NCBI GenBank assembly: GCA_001687465.1 | Contig: LVLI01000251.1 | Coordinates: 93,652 to 157,651 of the forward strand | Origin: Halocafeteria seosinensis | Taxonomy: Eukaryota; Sar; Bigyra; Bicosoecida | Direction of reading: 5' to 3' | DNA length: 64,000 nucleotides | In this document: positions 20,658-31,457 of the stretch, in pieces | Numbering within the stretch: the stretch's first letter is position 1 | How the letters are laid out: every line of letters starts with the position of its first letter | Notes under the pieces: generated by a model | Databases searched by the model: none | The model's input: only the letters and a program-made list of their open reading frames with translations | What the model was told of the DNA's origin: nothing | Position numbers and translations under genes: made by a program

Positions 20658-22889
20658 ATGTGTACACCCACCTTCAAAGCACTGATTATATTGGCCTTAG
20701 TCGTATTTGACATCGTGATTTTTTTTCATTGGGTTAAAACCAACGGAGTGTATCCTACCACAAAGCTGCCAAATGGAGCATATCTCCGTCAAGGTTGGAG
20801 CGCATCTCAAAGCCAGAGCAGCAACTTACAATCGAATTTGCTTGCGCATGGGAAGCATGTACAAACAGAGAATACAAACCATGGGGCCTCATCGCAAGAA
20901 GGAGCTGTCAGTTACATTCAACGGAAGAATGCCGAAGGAGAAGTGGTCGACTTACGACACTCGAATGGAAACCGCGAAACCCGCCAGGAAATTCAAGACG
21001 GATATTTACCCGACACCACTGGGACTACCACACACAAACAGGGTACACATCAGTATAGCAATGTCCGGCGTGAAACCGATAACTCGGTCGACCCGAATGC
21101 TAGAGACATCCATTTCGGTACTGTAGACAAATCGAAAGACGACGACGACGCTCGTCCCGTCTCACAATTGGTAAGCGGTCAGCACAGCAATGTCCTATCA
21201 AAGCCCGATAAACCGGAGGATCAGAATAGTCCAGACATTGGCTACAGCTCTGTAAACCGGTCCCCAAATGCCAATAGCCCTGATGCTCTTCCTGTCTCAA
21301 ACGTAATGACAAACCGAGGAGTCAATAAGCCAGAGAATCGAGATATTAGTAACACCAATGTTAAACAATCACCGGAAGAAGATTCCGTCCTTCCAGTGTC
21401 AAACTTAATTGCCCAACGATACTCTCCAAACGGCTGGAAAGACTCTGTTCCTAAAGCTTCTGGGAAAAAGCAACTTGGTAGTAGTGCTCGTCAAGATAAC
21501 CAGAAGCCCACGGTCGGAGGAAATTTAGCAAAAAAGCCTTGGTTACCCGACAAGAGAACTTCTTCGGGGCAACAATGGCGGCCGCTGACGAGCGGCATTG
21601 GTACACGGCAAAGGCAGAAGTTTTTAGGAAGCGGGCGCGGTCCACCGAAACAGCGGGCTGCTTCTGGAGGCGTATGGAGGCATGGGCCTACCCTTTTTCG
21701 GAGTACTAACCGACCAGGATCGTTCAACAGTCGTAGGAAGTCAAGTTCATTTATGCTTCGCCCTTCTACGAGTCAATCCTCTTTCAGTATTCCTCGGGAT
21801 TCGGTTTCCAACACCGACGTGCCAAAAACAGCTACTCCAGTGTCGGAACTTCATTCGTTGCTCAAGAAGAAACTAGCCGACGGTTACGAATGGAGGGTGC
21901 ATAACTTGCATCTCTCCGGTCAGTCTCCGAAACTAGTTGTAGGGAATGACCAGAATCCTGCGTACGTCTTTAAACTTTCTTGCCCTCTTGACCACGGGAG
22001 ATGGTTGGCCAAATCTTATAGATCTATACTTGCAACCGCCCTGGATGAGATACTCCTGGGAAGGGAGGACCCCTTTGGACACGGGCAGATCATTCCACTC
22101 GAAATGCTTGAAGAAAGAAAGGATGAAAATTTGGTACAAACTTTAGACAAGCTCTTTTCACAGTGTGTATGGACTGTTGGTGGAATAGACTTTCTTGCTG
22201 GTGTTTTCTTGGACTATGATGCTGACCTAGAGGAGCATCAGGATAATGACTGTTCTATTTTCGCCGAGCATAAAGAGGATACTGCTAAACAGTGGATTTT
22301 GGATATGATAACCGGTCAGGCGAGCAGGTACTGCAACAGACATGTTTTCTTCAACTCCGCGAGCAAACGACAGGTCTTCTACGATTTCGATGATGCCGTT
22401 TCTGGATTTGATCTAGAGACATGTTCAGCCCGCAACTACCCCACCCTTTCCGACCCCTATTACCTGCAAGGCACAGGTATCAACAAATCCCATCTATACT
22501 GCAGTGTATCAGATAGTGCTTTGGAAATCACCAGGAACTTCCCGTCCAGGACAGCAATTCGTCAAGCTCTTCAAGAGAAGTTAGGGAACGATGAGTGGTT
22601 CCAACTATTCCTCCCATATCACTCCACTAAAGCCAAATGGATGGACAAATCGACCAGAACCGCTTGCGTTGATCAAAGCATGCGCTGCAAGATGCAGCGT
22701 AGCATCGGATCGTTCGAGGCGATTCATGATTCGTGTTTTTCCAACTTCGTGCAGAAATATTCCTCGGCTGCAGTTAGTGAATTCGCGGTGGCCTTCTTCG
22801 CAGATATCTTCGCTAACCGCTCTGCCAATTTGCAGACCGCGCTTTCTACTTCTAGAAGAGAACGATGCATAGAAAGAAATTTACCGTAG
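20658..22889 (+). CDS. type II Golgi-type protein with FAM20-like kinase-fold C-terminus
   Basis: Intronless, 743 residues from the ATG at 20658; an upstream in-frame ATG at 20622 exists but is not conserved in the paralogue. Residues 7-25 (KALIILALVVFDIVIFFHW) form a signal anchor. Residues about 30-180 are a stem shared with the gene at 28.7-30.3 kb; 180-420 is disordered. The C-terminal domain (about 420-743) shows an atypical-kinase pattern: a Lys in AYVFKLSCP (about 438), Glu in ALDEILLG (about 462), DMITGQASRYCNRH (about 549) like the D-x-x-x-G-x-x-DRH catalytic loop of FAM20/HipA/PI3K-type kinases, and FYDFDDAVSGF (about 575) like the metal-binding segment. The loop Asp reads Asn (NRH), so activity is doubtful. 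The kinase fold is inference; anchor and stem duplication are plain. Confidence 0.6.
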   Translation: MCTPTFKALIILALVVFDIVIFFHWVKTNGVYPTTKLPNGAYLRQGWSASQSQSSNLQSNLLAHGKHVQTENTNHGASSQEGAVSYIQRKNAEGEVVDLRHSNGNRETRQEIQDGYLPDTTGTTTHKQGTHQYSNVRRETDNSVDPNARDIHFGTVDKSKDDDDARPVSQLVSGQHSNVLSKPDKPEDQNSPDIGYSSVNRSPNANSPDALPVSNVMTNRGVNKPENRDISNTNVKQSPEEDSVLPVSNLIAQRYSPNGWKDSVPKASGKKQLGSSARQDNQKPTVGGNLAKKPWLPDKRTSSGQQWRPLTSGIGTRQRQKFLGSGRGPPKQRAASGGVWRHGPTLFRSTNRPGSFNSRRKSSSFMLRPSTSQSSFSIPRDSVSNTDVPKTATPVSELHSLLKKKLADGYEWRVHNLHLSGQSPKLVVGNDQNPAYVFKLSCPLDHGRWLAKSYRSILATALDEILLGREDPFGHGQIIPLEMLEERKDENLVQTLDKLFSQCVWTVGGIDFLAGVFLDYDADLEEHQDNDCSIFAEHKEDTAKQWILDMITGQASRYCNRHVFFNSASKRQVFYDFDDAVSGFDLETCSARNYPTLSDPYYLQGTGINKSHLYCSVSDSALEITRNFPSRTAIRQALQEKLGNDEWFQLFLPYHSTKAKWMDKSTRTACVDQSMRCKMQRSIGSFEAIHDSCFSNFVQKYSSAAVSEFAVAFFADIFANRSANLQTALSTSRRERCIERNLP

Positions 22890-23148
22890 TTTCTCCAGTG
22901 CAACAGTCCGTCTTATGCCGTCACTTTGCTGGCCCTGCAGCAATAATAGATCCCACGCGCAAGATCCAAAAGCACGACTTAAATCATCACATCTATAGCT
23001 ACAGCAGTTGACACACATCTTTATCACTAGTCGGTCGCGCAATTTTCTGTTAACGCCTGTAGCCTTGGGTGTCGGAACGCTCAAATGACGTACGGGAGTA
23101 CCTCCAAGCAGGGGCCTATGGGTGCACACGACCACTGCCGTGGCTTCA

Positions 23149-25599
23149 TCATCGCAGATATATATGCTTTTCCAGTGCGTCAAAAAATTCGCGTTCTACA
23201 TCAGCACAACTATAGTCTCCCAGTTCCTCGTACGTTTGCTTCAATGTTTTTCTGAATGAAGCCAGAGTGCTAGGTGCATCCAAAAGCACCTTTTCGCTGA
23301 GCATCTGAAGGAATAATCCACGGTATCCATCCTTTTCGCTACAGAGGCTCCGAAGGAAGCAAATATATGCTGCTTTCAGTACCGGCGCTTCGGTCCCATT
23401 GAAAGCGAGATTTCTAAGCAACCTATGAGATTCCGACCAGTCGCCAGTGGCATGTCCCAGTTGTGTAGCGAATTGAATCAGACACTGTGAAACACCAAGA
23501 CCGCCTAGTGGCTCGTTTGCTAATGCGGACTTGTCCAGGTTAGACAACATGAGACGGGTGGCCTCTAGGTGCCCTACGCGGGAAACCTTTAAGCTGTCGC
23601 TTGGGACTTCCCGAGCGGTTACGCTGATGTCGTTAGCTTGCTCATTCACTGGTCTCCTCCCTGGGTCATGTAATGAGTTAATAGTCTGAGACATCCATTT
23701 TTTCGTGCTTCTTAAGTTGTTTTCGCACAACCAAGGGTATCGCTCTCCCTCACTGTAGCTCAGAAGCTGCATTGCTGACTGTTCTTCAGGGGCTATACCG
23801 AAGCGGCCATCACCAGTGCTAATAGTCTCGTTCGATGCAATAATGATTCTGCGAACGAGCCGAGATGGCAAGGGTGTACTAGAGCGGATATAGTCACCAA
23901 GCACACGAAATACATCATCCAATGTGCCGCTTATGGAAAGTTCCTTCACCAAAGTTTGCTCCACACCAGGAAGAAGGTTTCCCCTTTGCTGACGGTATAT
24001 CCACATTGCTTCCTGTAGCTTTTTTTCCTTCAGAAGATATTGTACGGTTGTACTTGCCACAAAAATGTGATGCTGGAAACCACCATCTGGAACAGTGCTC
24101 CTCGTTGTTAGAGGAGAATCTTCCTCAACAGCCATCATCCCATTCTGGTCTTTGGATTTGGTCGCGTACCACTTCAGACCTTGGAGTACCGCTGCAGGAC
24201 TTGAGTTACAATATAATTGCCATGCGAAGGGCACTTTCTGTGGCTTGGCAAATTGTTCCAGTAAGAGGGTACTTATTGCCTGAGGAAGTTTAACAGATTG
24301 ATTGCAAAACTCCGCAACTTGGCCCTGTTCCCATAGTTGCAACAGTGAACGAGTTGCACCGGCAAATAAGGGAGCCTCGCTATCCTTTGTCCTGAGTGTG
24401 GTGCGTATCTGGTCGTGTAAGAGGTTCTTTTGAGAACTTAAGAGACTTGCTCTTTCCTTCGTCTCTTCGTCTGTAGAGCGCATCAACTTCCCTGCATCTA
24501 AAGTACACGATGAAGCAAAAACTTTCATCAAGAAGCCTGAGCCATTCGTTTTGGGTCCAAAAGAGCAGACTAAACAAGCTGGTAGGTCGTGGATACAATG
24601 CTGGAGCAACAGAAAAGCAGTGGCGAACATTCCGTAAGAACTCAAAGCACGCAAACACCATGACAAGAGCTTATCATCCCACAAATCAAACACAGATATG
24701 CAATGTTCATGTCTGCTCATCGCGGGGTACTGGTTGGTCATGTAGCTAGCGTAGTTGGTGAGGAGTGCTTCTTGGAACGCAGCAATAATAGTTAGCACTG
24801 TTTGCATATAGTCTCGACCAAATTTTTTATCCGCAAGGCCACTAGAAGAAAAAATGTCAGGTAGCATTGCAGCAATATCAGAAGGGAGGATAACATCTCC
24901 CGTCGTTGCCTCCTCGACGCATGTAGGTGAGGGACACACAAGACATCGAATCAGAGAGGTAACTGCTTTCTTCCCCTGCGTAGCTTTACGATCCGTTTTT
25001 TGGAACCATAGCCTACCCTCTTTGCCGCAAGTAAACGCTTCCACTACCCTTCCGAGAAGTTGTCGCCGCAACTTGTTCCATTGGTACCGAACGTGTGCAG
25101 TAAGACCCCCACCCGGTTGAGTGTCCCGGATAGCTTCTTCTATGGTTCCCAAAGCTAGAATTAGCCCAGAATGCCGATCATTCGGTTGCCGGACAAATAA
25201 GCCCTCTATAATTGCGTCACATAATCGATGCATCTTCTCTAAGTCTTGTACTGTCACTTGCTGGGTGCCCCGAAGCTGTCGCAGCGATTCCTGCAATTTC
25301 TGGATGCTTTTATCCCTGTCAAACTTCGTCCCCTTCGGTCCCCCGATTGCTGTCGACATAAATGCAGTGTTCTTTTTCTGCATGTCAATGCGTCCTAATA
25401 AGGCTCTACATGTCATAAATTTGGGGTAAAAAGGCTGGGAGAGTCCCAACGCCCGCTGAGCGATTCCAGACTGCTGATACGCATATCGCTTCATATTTTT
25501 TTTACCAGACAAGAGGAAGAGTGACTGCATCCAGCGGAAATGATGGCCGATTCTTACTGATTTCTGGAAACAGGATATCACGGATACGAATCGTAGCAT
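23149..25599 (-). CDS. 816-residue probable mitochondrial helical-repeat protein
   Basis: Intronless, start at the ATG at 25599. The N-terminus (MLRFVSVISCFQKSVRIGHHF and on) is rich in Arg, Lys and Ser with no early acidic residues until about residue 70, as in a mitochondrial presequence. The rest is predominantly alpha-helical with segments such as LLKEKKLQEAMWIYRQQRG that resemble pentatricopeptide or similar helical repeats, but without a regular 35-residue period I can demonstrate. A role in organelle RNA handling or translation would fit but is not shown. It ends 259 bp from the convergent end of the FAM20-like gene. Confidence 0.6.
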   Translation of the reverse strand: MLRFVSVISCFQKSVRIGHHFRWMQSLFLLSGKKNMKRYAYQQSGIAQRALGLSQPFYPKFMTCRALLGRIDMQKKNTAFMSTAIGGPKGTKFDRDKSIQKLQESLRQLRGTQQVTVQDLEKMHRLCDAIIEGLFVRQPNDRHSGLILALGTIEEAIRDTQPGGGLTAHVRYQWNKLRRQLLGRVVEAFTCGKEGRLWFQKTDRKATQGKKAVTSLIRCLVCPSPTCVEEATTGDVILPSDIAAMLPDIFSSSGLADKKFGRDYMQTVLTIIAAFQEALLTNYASYMTNQYPAMSRHEHCISVFDLWDDKLLSWCLRALSSYGMFATAFLLLQHCIHDLPACLVCSFGPKTNGSGFLMKVFASSCTLDAGKLMRSTDEETKERASLLSSQKNLLHDQIRTTLRTKDSEAPLFAGATRSLLQLWEQGQVAEFCNQSVKLPQAISTLLLEQFAKPQKVPFAWQLYCNSSPAAVLQGLKWYATKSKDQNGMMAVEEDSPLTTRSTVPDGGFQHHIFVASTTVQYLLKEKKLQEAMWIYRQQRGNLLPGVEQTLVKELSISGTLDDVFRVLGDYIRSSTPLPSRLVRRIIIASNETISTGDGRFGIAPEEQSAMQLLSYSEGERYPWLCENNLRSTKKWMSQTINSLHDPGRRPVNEQANDISVTAREVPSDSLKVSRVGHLEATRLMLSNLDKSALANEPLGGLGVSQCLIQFATQLGHATGDWSESHRLLRNLAFNGTEAPVLKAAYICFLRSLCSEKDGYRGLFLQMLSEKVLLDAPSTLASFRKTLKQTYEELGDYSCADVEREFFDALEKHIYLR

Positions 25600-26345
25600 A
25601 CGATTTATCAAAGCAAAGTAGCAACAGTACCGAACTTCGAGAGTTTGTGAAGTTCTTCCGCTCCGTACAGCAATCCGACGGACCGACGGCGCTTTAAAAG
25701 TTTATGCACCGGAATCTTCCCCCAAACTAATATCAACGTTATTTATACCGATCTGATAACCCACACAGTGCAGACTTCCAGGCTTCCACTGAGTGGTGAC
25801 AGAAGTGAAGCAAAGTCAGTCAGTGGTCAGCGAAATAACTCGAAGTCGGTTTTGCCTCACCGCCTACTGTAATCCTTCGCTGAATAGCACAGACATTTTT
25901 TCCACCTCTTAAGTAAGGCTCTTTCTCGATGACCCTTCCATTGTGCTATGGTTGTTGCTACAGTCCATGGTAAGCGGCAACTTCAACTTGGGACGTAAGA
26001 AAGCAAAGTTCTACCATACTGTGGTCCATACACTGTACATACAGGGACTGTTTTTGTTGCTAGATTTGAGGTTGTCTAACGAATGTGTTTGTTAAAGTAC
26101 TAGTACGGGAGCTTTGGGATCGAACTTCAGCAAACAGCAGTAATGACATGGAATCCCCGAAGATGATACCTCCGCGATGGAAGAAACGAAGTCATCGCTC
26201 AAGCACTGTTCATTGGATGGTTCTGCTCTGAACGATGATGGCAAGCGTAGCAGGCCCCGAAATGGGAATTCCGGAAGGACATTGAACGTCTGAGAGCAAT
26301 TGTGGTCGTAATGGTGGTTCTGGTTTTCTGGAGGCTTTATAGGGG
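25600..26345. other. intergenic (25600-26345)
   Basis: This is upstream of the minus-strand 816-residue gene. No open frame with recognisable content was found. The 5' part of the acyltransferase-3 pseudogene may extend into the last 200 bp. Confidence 0.35.
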
Positions 26346-27720
26346 TTGATATATGCTTTGTCCTCAGTGGATATTTTAGTGACTGCCCTTCTTATGAAGG
26401 AGGTGGATACATATGGGACAATCAGTATTCTCGAATTCTTTGCTGGGCGAATTAAGCGATTACTCCCGGGTTCAGCGCTCGTTTTGCTGACGGAAATTTT
26501 CTGGCAAGTTGGTACCATATTCCGTCAATATCCAATCCTGCGCTTTTAGAGGATGGAATGAGTGTCGCGACATACCAAACGAACTTTCGCTTTGCAGAAA
26601 TACTAGGAGACTACTTCCACATTGATGATGCTTTGCCTCCCCTGCTTCACCACTGGTCACTGGCGATGGAAGCGCAGTAATATGCTCTGTGCCCTCTACT
26701 ACTAAAGCTGGTCCTTTTCATTCCAAACTTCAGACTTGCTACACAATTCTCTTGGTTCTTATTTCTGCTGCTTTAGTAACAATATGCCAGTACTGGATTC
26801 GTAATGAGAACATATTCTCATTCTATTAATGGCCGGCTCTGGCTTGGGAATTAGCTGCCGGAGCGCTACTGGGTGTTGGCCCTTGCAAAAACGTCAGCAA
26901 CTACCAAACTGTGTTAAGGAGACCTATCCATGGATAGGGCTGATTAGTATAGCCTTATGCTGCTTTACGTACTCTACAGAAACATCGTTCCCTGGATTGG
27001 GGGCATTGTCGCCGGTACCAGGAAGTGTGGCGATAGTTTCCGCCACAGTTTCTTCTGGTTTAGCCAAAACTAGTTTCGGACCTTCCAGTGGATCGTTCAT
27101 CATTCTTATTCGATATATCTTTGGTACTGGTTTTTATTGAGCTTTGCTCCAATGCCACTTCCGAACCTTTCTGAATTAGAAGGCAGAATTGTAGCAATCC
27201 TGTTGACGTTTGGAATGTCTTCATTAACGTTGTGGAAATACCAGTGCGTCGCAGTCGAATTTTTGGGAAGAGCACACGGATAACCATATTCGCTGGTCTC
27301 GTGGTAACGCTGATCAGCGTACGAGCAGTATCCATAATGTTTCAGATGCAGGAAACTATCGCAACCGGCAAGAAGTTAATCGTTCTTTCAGCATCCGGGG
27401 CTACTCAAGTTTAGCGGAATGGAACAAAATTACCCAGAAAGCTGAGATGCAGAAACACTTGCGCCTAACAATACGATGCCATCACTGAAGGGAGCCCTGT
27501 GATACTCCCGGACACTACACAGGTAGAATAGCCTAGTTGTTGGCGGAACGCAGTCAAAGGAAGACGTACTTGGCTTGGCGCGGAGAAATCTAGTTCGAGT
27601 CTCGTTGTTCTTTTTGATGACTCGCATACAATACAATGGTATGCTGCTTTAGACGGCATCGCAAAACGGCATAACCACAGCCGAACGGTACTTTATAAAG
27701 CATCCTTCGCGAAGTATATT
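26346..27720 (+). pseudogene. decayed acyltransferase-3 (OafA/OatA-type) gene with SGNH domain
   Basis: Fragments in changing frames spell out the family in order: EFFAGRIKRLLPGSALVLL (about 26430-26490), TNFRFAEILGDYFHIDDALP then PLLHHWSLAMEAQ followed by a stop (about 26580-26680), LAWELAAGALLGV (about 26840), FPGLGALSPVPG (about 26990), and further downstream VLFFDDSHTIQWYAALDGIA (about 27600-27660), which matches the GDSHa.qW..al start of the fused SGNH domain with Gly changed to Asp. Several stops and frameshifts interrupt it. Intact relatives O-acetylate surface polysaccharides. Splicing might rescue a few breaks, but the number of stops argues for a pseudogene. Confidence 0.65.
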
Positions 27721-28684
27721 TCTTCGGCATTGGATGGTTTTCTTAGCAAGATAGGAGTATAGAATTCCTCCTCCACTCCTCGACTGGAAAGGGTGCCCCG
27801 TGGTTTGTCTTCAGCCTTGTCACGGTGATTCCACCCGGTGTGTTCAGCGTTGCCGTCCATCCTCGGAGTCGGTTTACGTCTGTACGCCGTGAGATTGCGT
27901 TGCCCTTCATCCAGGAAGCTGCTATTGATTTCTTCGCCGGTCTCTTTTTCTCCTAATGGATTATACTCCCTGGAGGTGTGCCAACCCCATTTTGACACGT
28001 CCCTGCTCAAAGCTGTTGACTAGACAGAGAGAAACACAAGTCATCTCTCTACAGATTCCACTAGCTTCAGACCTTGTATCTCGTTTTGGTGAGGCAAACG
28101 AAGCGTACGAACATGTTCAATGGAAGAAGGAATTCCATCCTATTTTGTCAACATACCACTACTTACGGTCCGTCAGTAGTTACGGAGGGGTGTCCATCAT
28201 GTCCGCGCACGGGTCTACTGGATTTAGTAGTAATGAATCACTGTTCGTAAATGTGTATTATTTTGGCTCCTGCCGGACTTGTAAGCATTCACGAAATCTG
28301 TGGGACAATGACTGTTGCAATTTTGAAGTAGCACGTGTAGTGTGTACTATTGTGGCCTACCGGCGAAGAAGAGCTAGTTGTGGTATCTTCACGCCGCGAA
28401 AGATCTCCCTAGGGCACCCCTACATGGCTCACGAAGCACAATCAGACTCTTAACCATGATCTACGCTAGTTCATGGGGAACACATTGCAGGGGAACCGGA
28501 CAGTTTCGAAGCAGGAATTCCCCACGCGTAAGCATTGGAATATTTTTGGGGGTCATCTACTCCAGTTTTGCTATAAGATAGGCATGGAGTCTATCACGGG
28601 CGACGGATGAGAGCCATTGAGGTTTTTATTCGACAGTGCCTGAATATAATCCAGTCACTGGTTACTACTTACTTATGTGCGTCT
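27721..28684. other. coding-like remnants, unassigned
   Basis: A 165-codon frame at 27956-28453 includes EFHPILSTYHYLRSV and LWDNDCCNFEVARVV, faintly reminiscent of GT15-type mannosyltransferases (WSNFEIA), but similarity is too weak to assign. No intact gene model can be built. The region follows the acyltransferase pseudogene and may be part of the same decayed tract. Confidence 0.25.
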
Positions 28685-30265
28685 TTAGTTAGTTATCGTG
28701 GGACATGCTAAATTCTGCTCTCGGATATAGTTCTCCATTCTTACCGGAACGCATTTCGTTAAGGTTCTAAAGCACAATGATCCCGATTTTTTCCTACTAG
28801 CATGACCAAACATCAAGCGAGTCTTTTCGATGGGTATGTGCGCTTCATGGAGCCGCTGATTCCAGGCGCTTTCGGAATTTTTAATTGTACCATCATTGAC
28901 ATATTTTGGATCTAGCAGGATGTGGTAAAAGATCAAAGCTGCTGCATCCGTTCGAAATATTACGTATTTATCATTTATACCACCTTGTATGTTACAATCC
29001 AGCGTTACAACTGATCCCGTGAAGTGTAAGTAGGCTGGGTGTTCTTCGAAAAATACGTTATCCGTCCTTGTTCTGACATACATGGAATAGTTTCCGCGTT
29101 TTTTCACTGTATCGAAACCACGCATTAAGTTGTGATACATCATAAGGTTTCTGGTGCGTTTCTGTCGCGGATTTTGGTTACCGTGGTGGGTGGGCAACCT
29201 TTCTAGGTGGAACTGGTACTTCTCTTGAAGTTCATGTACAGTGGGAGCATCTTCCACTCCATAATAAGCTAGTCTAGCGCCTGCCAACTCTACCCTTCTC
29301 TTCAAGTAGGATCTCCTGCTTATATTGTCGACATCGAATTGAGAACCTGGCTTCAGTCCCATCTGCTTATCCCACCCCTTCAGTACGTGCTTCTGGTTTT
29401 GTTTCTGTAGCACTGCAAATACGTCCACAAGGATCCCAGCTCTCGTCTGAGGACGGAGAACGTTGATAGCCAAGGAGTCAATCGTCTCTTTGATTAACCG
29501 ATGTACTAGCCCACTTATGATAACTGCCATAGTGACAGGTTGTACGGTTGTCTGATTTCCATTTGCTATACCAGCACGTCTCAGCGTGATGTTGTTTTGT
29601 TTTCCCACCACCCCTCGGACGAGCTCAACCCCACTACCAGAATTAGCTTCGTCCATATTTTTCACATTATTTAACTTTTGTTCGGTTGGTATGCGGCTCG
29701 TGCTTCTGTTGTTTGGGTCACTGGGGCCGCCTCGAAGGAGTTGTGACACACTTTCCGCGTTGTGTTGACTTCTTCTCAACAATCGTGATACGAGACGATC
29801 GTCGTCGTCGTCTTTTGATTGATCAGCAGTGTCAAAACGGATGTCTTCAGCATTCTTTTCGACTGGGTTAGCGGCTTCATGTCGGGCATTGCTATGCTGA
29901 TGTGTAGTTGCGGTGGCTTGAATTGCCTGACGGTTGTTGTCGTGTCCATTCGAGAGTCGTAAGTCGAGCCTTTCTGCTTCAACACTCTTCTGTTGAGCGT
30001 GGCCGACAGCTCCTTCTTGCGATGGGGCCCCAAGGTTTGTATTCTCTGTTTGTACCTGCTTCCCATGCGCAAGCAAATTCGACCGTAAGTTGTTGCTCAG
30101 ACTTTGAGATGCGTTCCCGCCTAGGTGGAGGTATGCTCCATTTGGCAAAATTAACGGCTTTACAGTAGGATATACTGGTTTGGTTTCGACCCAATGAAAA
30201 AATACCACGATATCAATTACTACCAAGGCCGATATAATCAGTGCTTTGAAGGTGGGTGTACACAT
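28685..30265 (-). CDS. type II Golgi-type glycosyltransferase-like protein sharing anchor and stem with the 20.7 kb gene
   Basis: Intronless, 526 residues. Residues 1-27 (MCTPTFKALIISALVVIDIV and on) are nearly identical to the start of the 20.7 kb protein, and stem similarity continues to about residue 175 (AYLHLGGNASQSLSNNLRSN, SKDDDDDRLVSRLL). The C-terminal domain is unrelated: it opens with VTMAVIISGLVHRLIKET and carries MRGFDTVKKRGNYSMYVRTR then TDNVFFEEHP (about 385-410), the pattern of DxD-containing glycosyltransferases in which a line ends R-x-R-x-D before a fixed-position aromatic. Likely a Golgi-lumen transferase acting on surface glycans; donor and acceptor are unknown. The anchor is clear; transferase identity is inference. 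Confidence 0.6.
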   Translation of the reverse strand: MCTPTFKALIISALVVIDIVVFFHWVETKPVYPTVKPLILPNGAYLHLGGNASQSLSNNLRSNLLAHGKQVQTENTNLGAPSQEGAVGHAQQKSVEAERLDLRLSNGHDNNRQAIQATATTHQHSNARHEAANPVEKNAEDIRFDTADQSKDDDDDRLVSRLLRRSQHNAESVSQLLRGGPSDPNNRSTSRIPTEQKLNNVKNMDEANSGSGVELVRGVVGKQNNITLRRAGIANGNQTTVQPVTMAVIISGLVHRLIKETIDSLAINVLRPQTRAGILVDVFAVLQKQNQKHVLKGWDKQMGLKPGSQFDVDNISRRSYLKRRVELAGARLAYYGVEDAPTVHELQEKYQFHLERLPTHHGNQNPRQKRTRNLMMYHNLMRGFDTVKKRGNYSMYVRTRTDNVFFEEHPAYLHFTGSVVTLDCNIQGGINDKYVIFRTDAAALIFYHILLDPKYVNDGTIKNSESAWNQRLHEAHIPIEKTRLMFGHASRKKSGSLCFRTLTKCVPVRMENYIREQNLACPTITN

Positions 30266-30690
30266 ACTGAAGAGGTTCCTCCAACAGTCTAGCCCAGATA
30301 CCGTCCATTAGAAGGAGAAACCATTACATTATGCGTACAATGCGAAGGCATGAATAAAATGTAATGAATGATAGGTATAATCAAAACGGAAGGAAACTTC
30401 GTTATTCAGTCGTTGAGGCCATAAGTGCTTTGTGAAGTTTAAGGTGTGGCCGGTGGGGCACAGAAATAGCCCATTTAAGGTAGCTGTATGTTTGGAGCTG
30501 GAAGAATTCACTCAATGGATAGGATCGTCTTCATTCAGTCGGTATACGGTGCCTATTAGTTGGAGGTGACTCCTCTAAACGTCGGCAGTTACCGAGTTTC
30601 CGAATACAGCAGGATATTCCGTTTCCTTACTGCCCAACCTCCGAACCTGGCTGGACAAGTTTATTTAGCAGGTTTTGGCTGTGATACCCC
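30266..30690 (-). promoter_or_regulatory. upstream region conserved with that of the 20.7 kb gene
   Basis: This is the inverted partner of the 19926-20657 block. It runs through the equivalent of the 19.99-20.25 kb insertion point without the insert, so it probably represents the ancestral arrangement. Conservation suggests both genes are, or were, under the same control. Confidence 0.55.
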
Positions 30691-31457
30691 TTGTAGCATC
30701 ATAAATAACAGGAAAATTGCACAGTTAGGGGCATAACACCCACTCTTTACAGCAGACTGCAGTGCAGCAGCGGGTTGCAACGACAAATATGGGACAGCTC
30801 ACGTAGTACTACATACCGGTAGTGCTTGCATTGTCATACCTATGTTCCCTTCAGATTGCAGGTTTAAAAGGCAGTGAACCAAATGCAAAAGAATAGTGTT
30901 AGCAGTGCATGTTGGACAGAGTAAATAAACTGTATCAGCTACGTATGTTTGTGACGTTAGTCAATGGAAGGGGAACCTACAGACTAAGGCTACAGTACAA
31001 GTTGTACCGGTACACTATCAGGTGGTTACTCCATGAAGTAGCAATGGAAGTCGCCTCTCCCCCATTAATGCTTCCCAAGAGGCAAACACATGTTTATGTC
31101 AGCAGTTGAGCTCATACACAAGTAAGTTTTCTGTGGGTCAAACATGAAACGTGGAATTTCCACATGTAATGGTCCATTCCCGATACTACCCGCATTGAGC
31201 AGGAGAGCACGATTTGCACACCACAATGTATTATACTCATCGCGGAAGCAGCTAAAACGAAAATTGATTTCACAATTGGACAATGCTGTATGGTATTCCA
31301 TTTACTGTTCCACGCCCCCCCTGTTGACGTTCCATTCAGTCCAGGTATGCGCTCACAATCTTACGCGGTGGACGCTAACTGTGCTGCTGAGCTACTGGAA
31401 AAGCTTCACAGCTTGCTGATCCAGTGAGAATCTGTGAGATGGGCATTGGTCTGCCGT
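30691..31457. other. no supported gene (30691-31457)
   Basis: Opposing frames at 31065-31301 (minus) and 31144-31419 (plus) overlap. The minus one (FRDEYNTLWCANRALLLNAG and on) reads slightly more like protein, but no family is recognised and no splice model was found. Confidence 0.3.

Noticed and set aside
26346-28500. Functional multi-intron acyltransferase
   Set aside because: Stops and frame changes fall inside conserved segments (for example directly after HHWSLAMEAQ), which splicing could not remove without deleting the motif.
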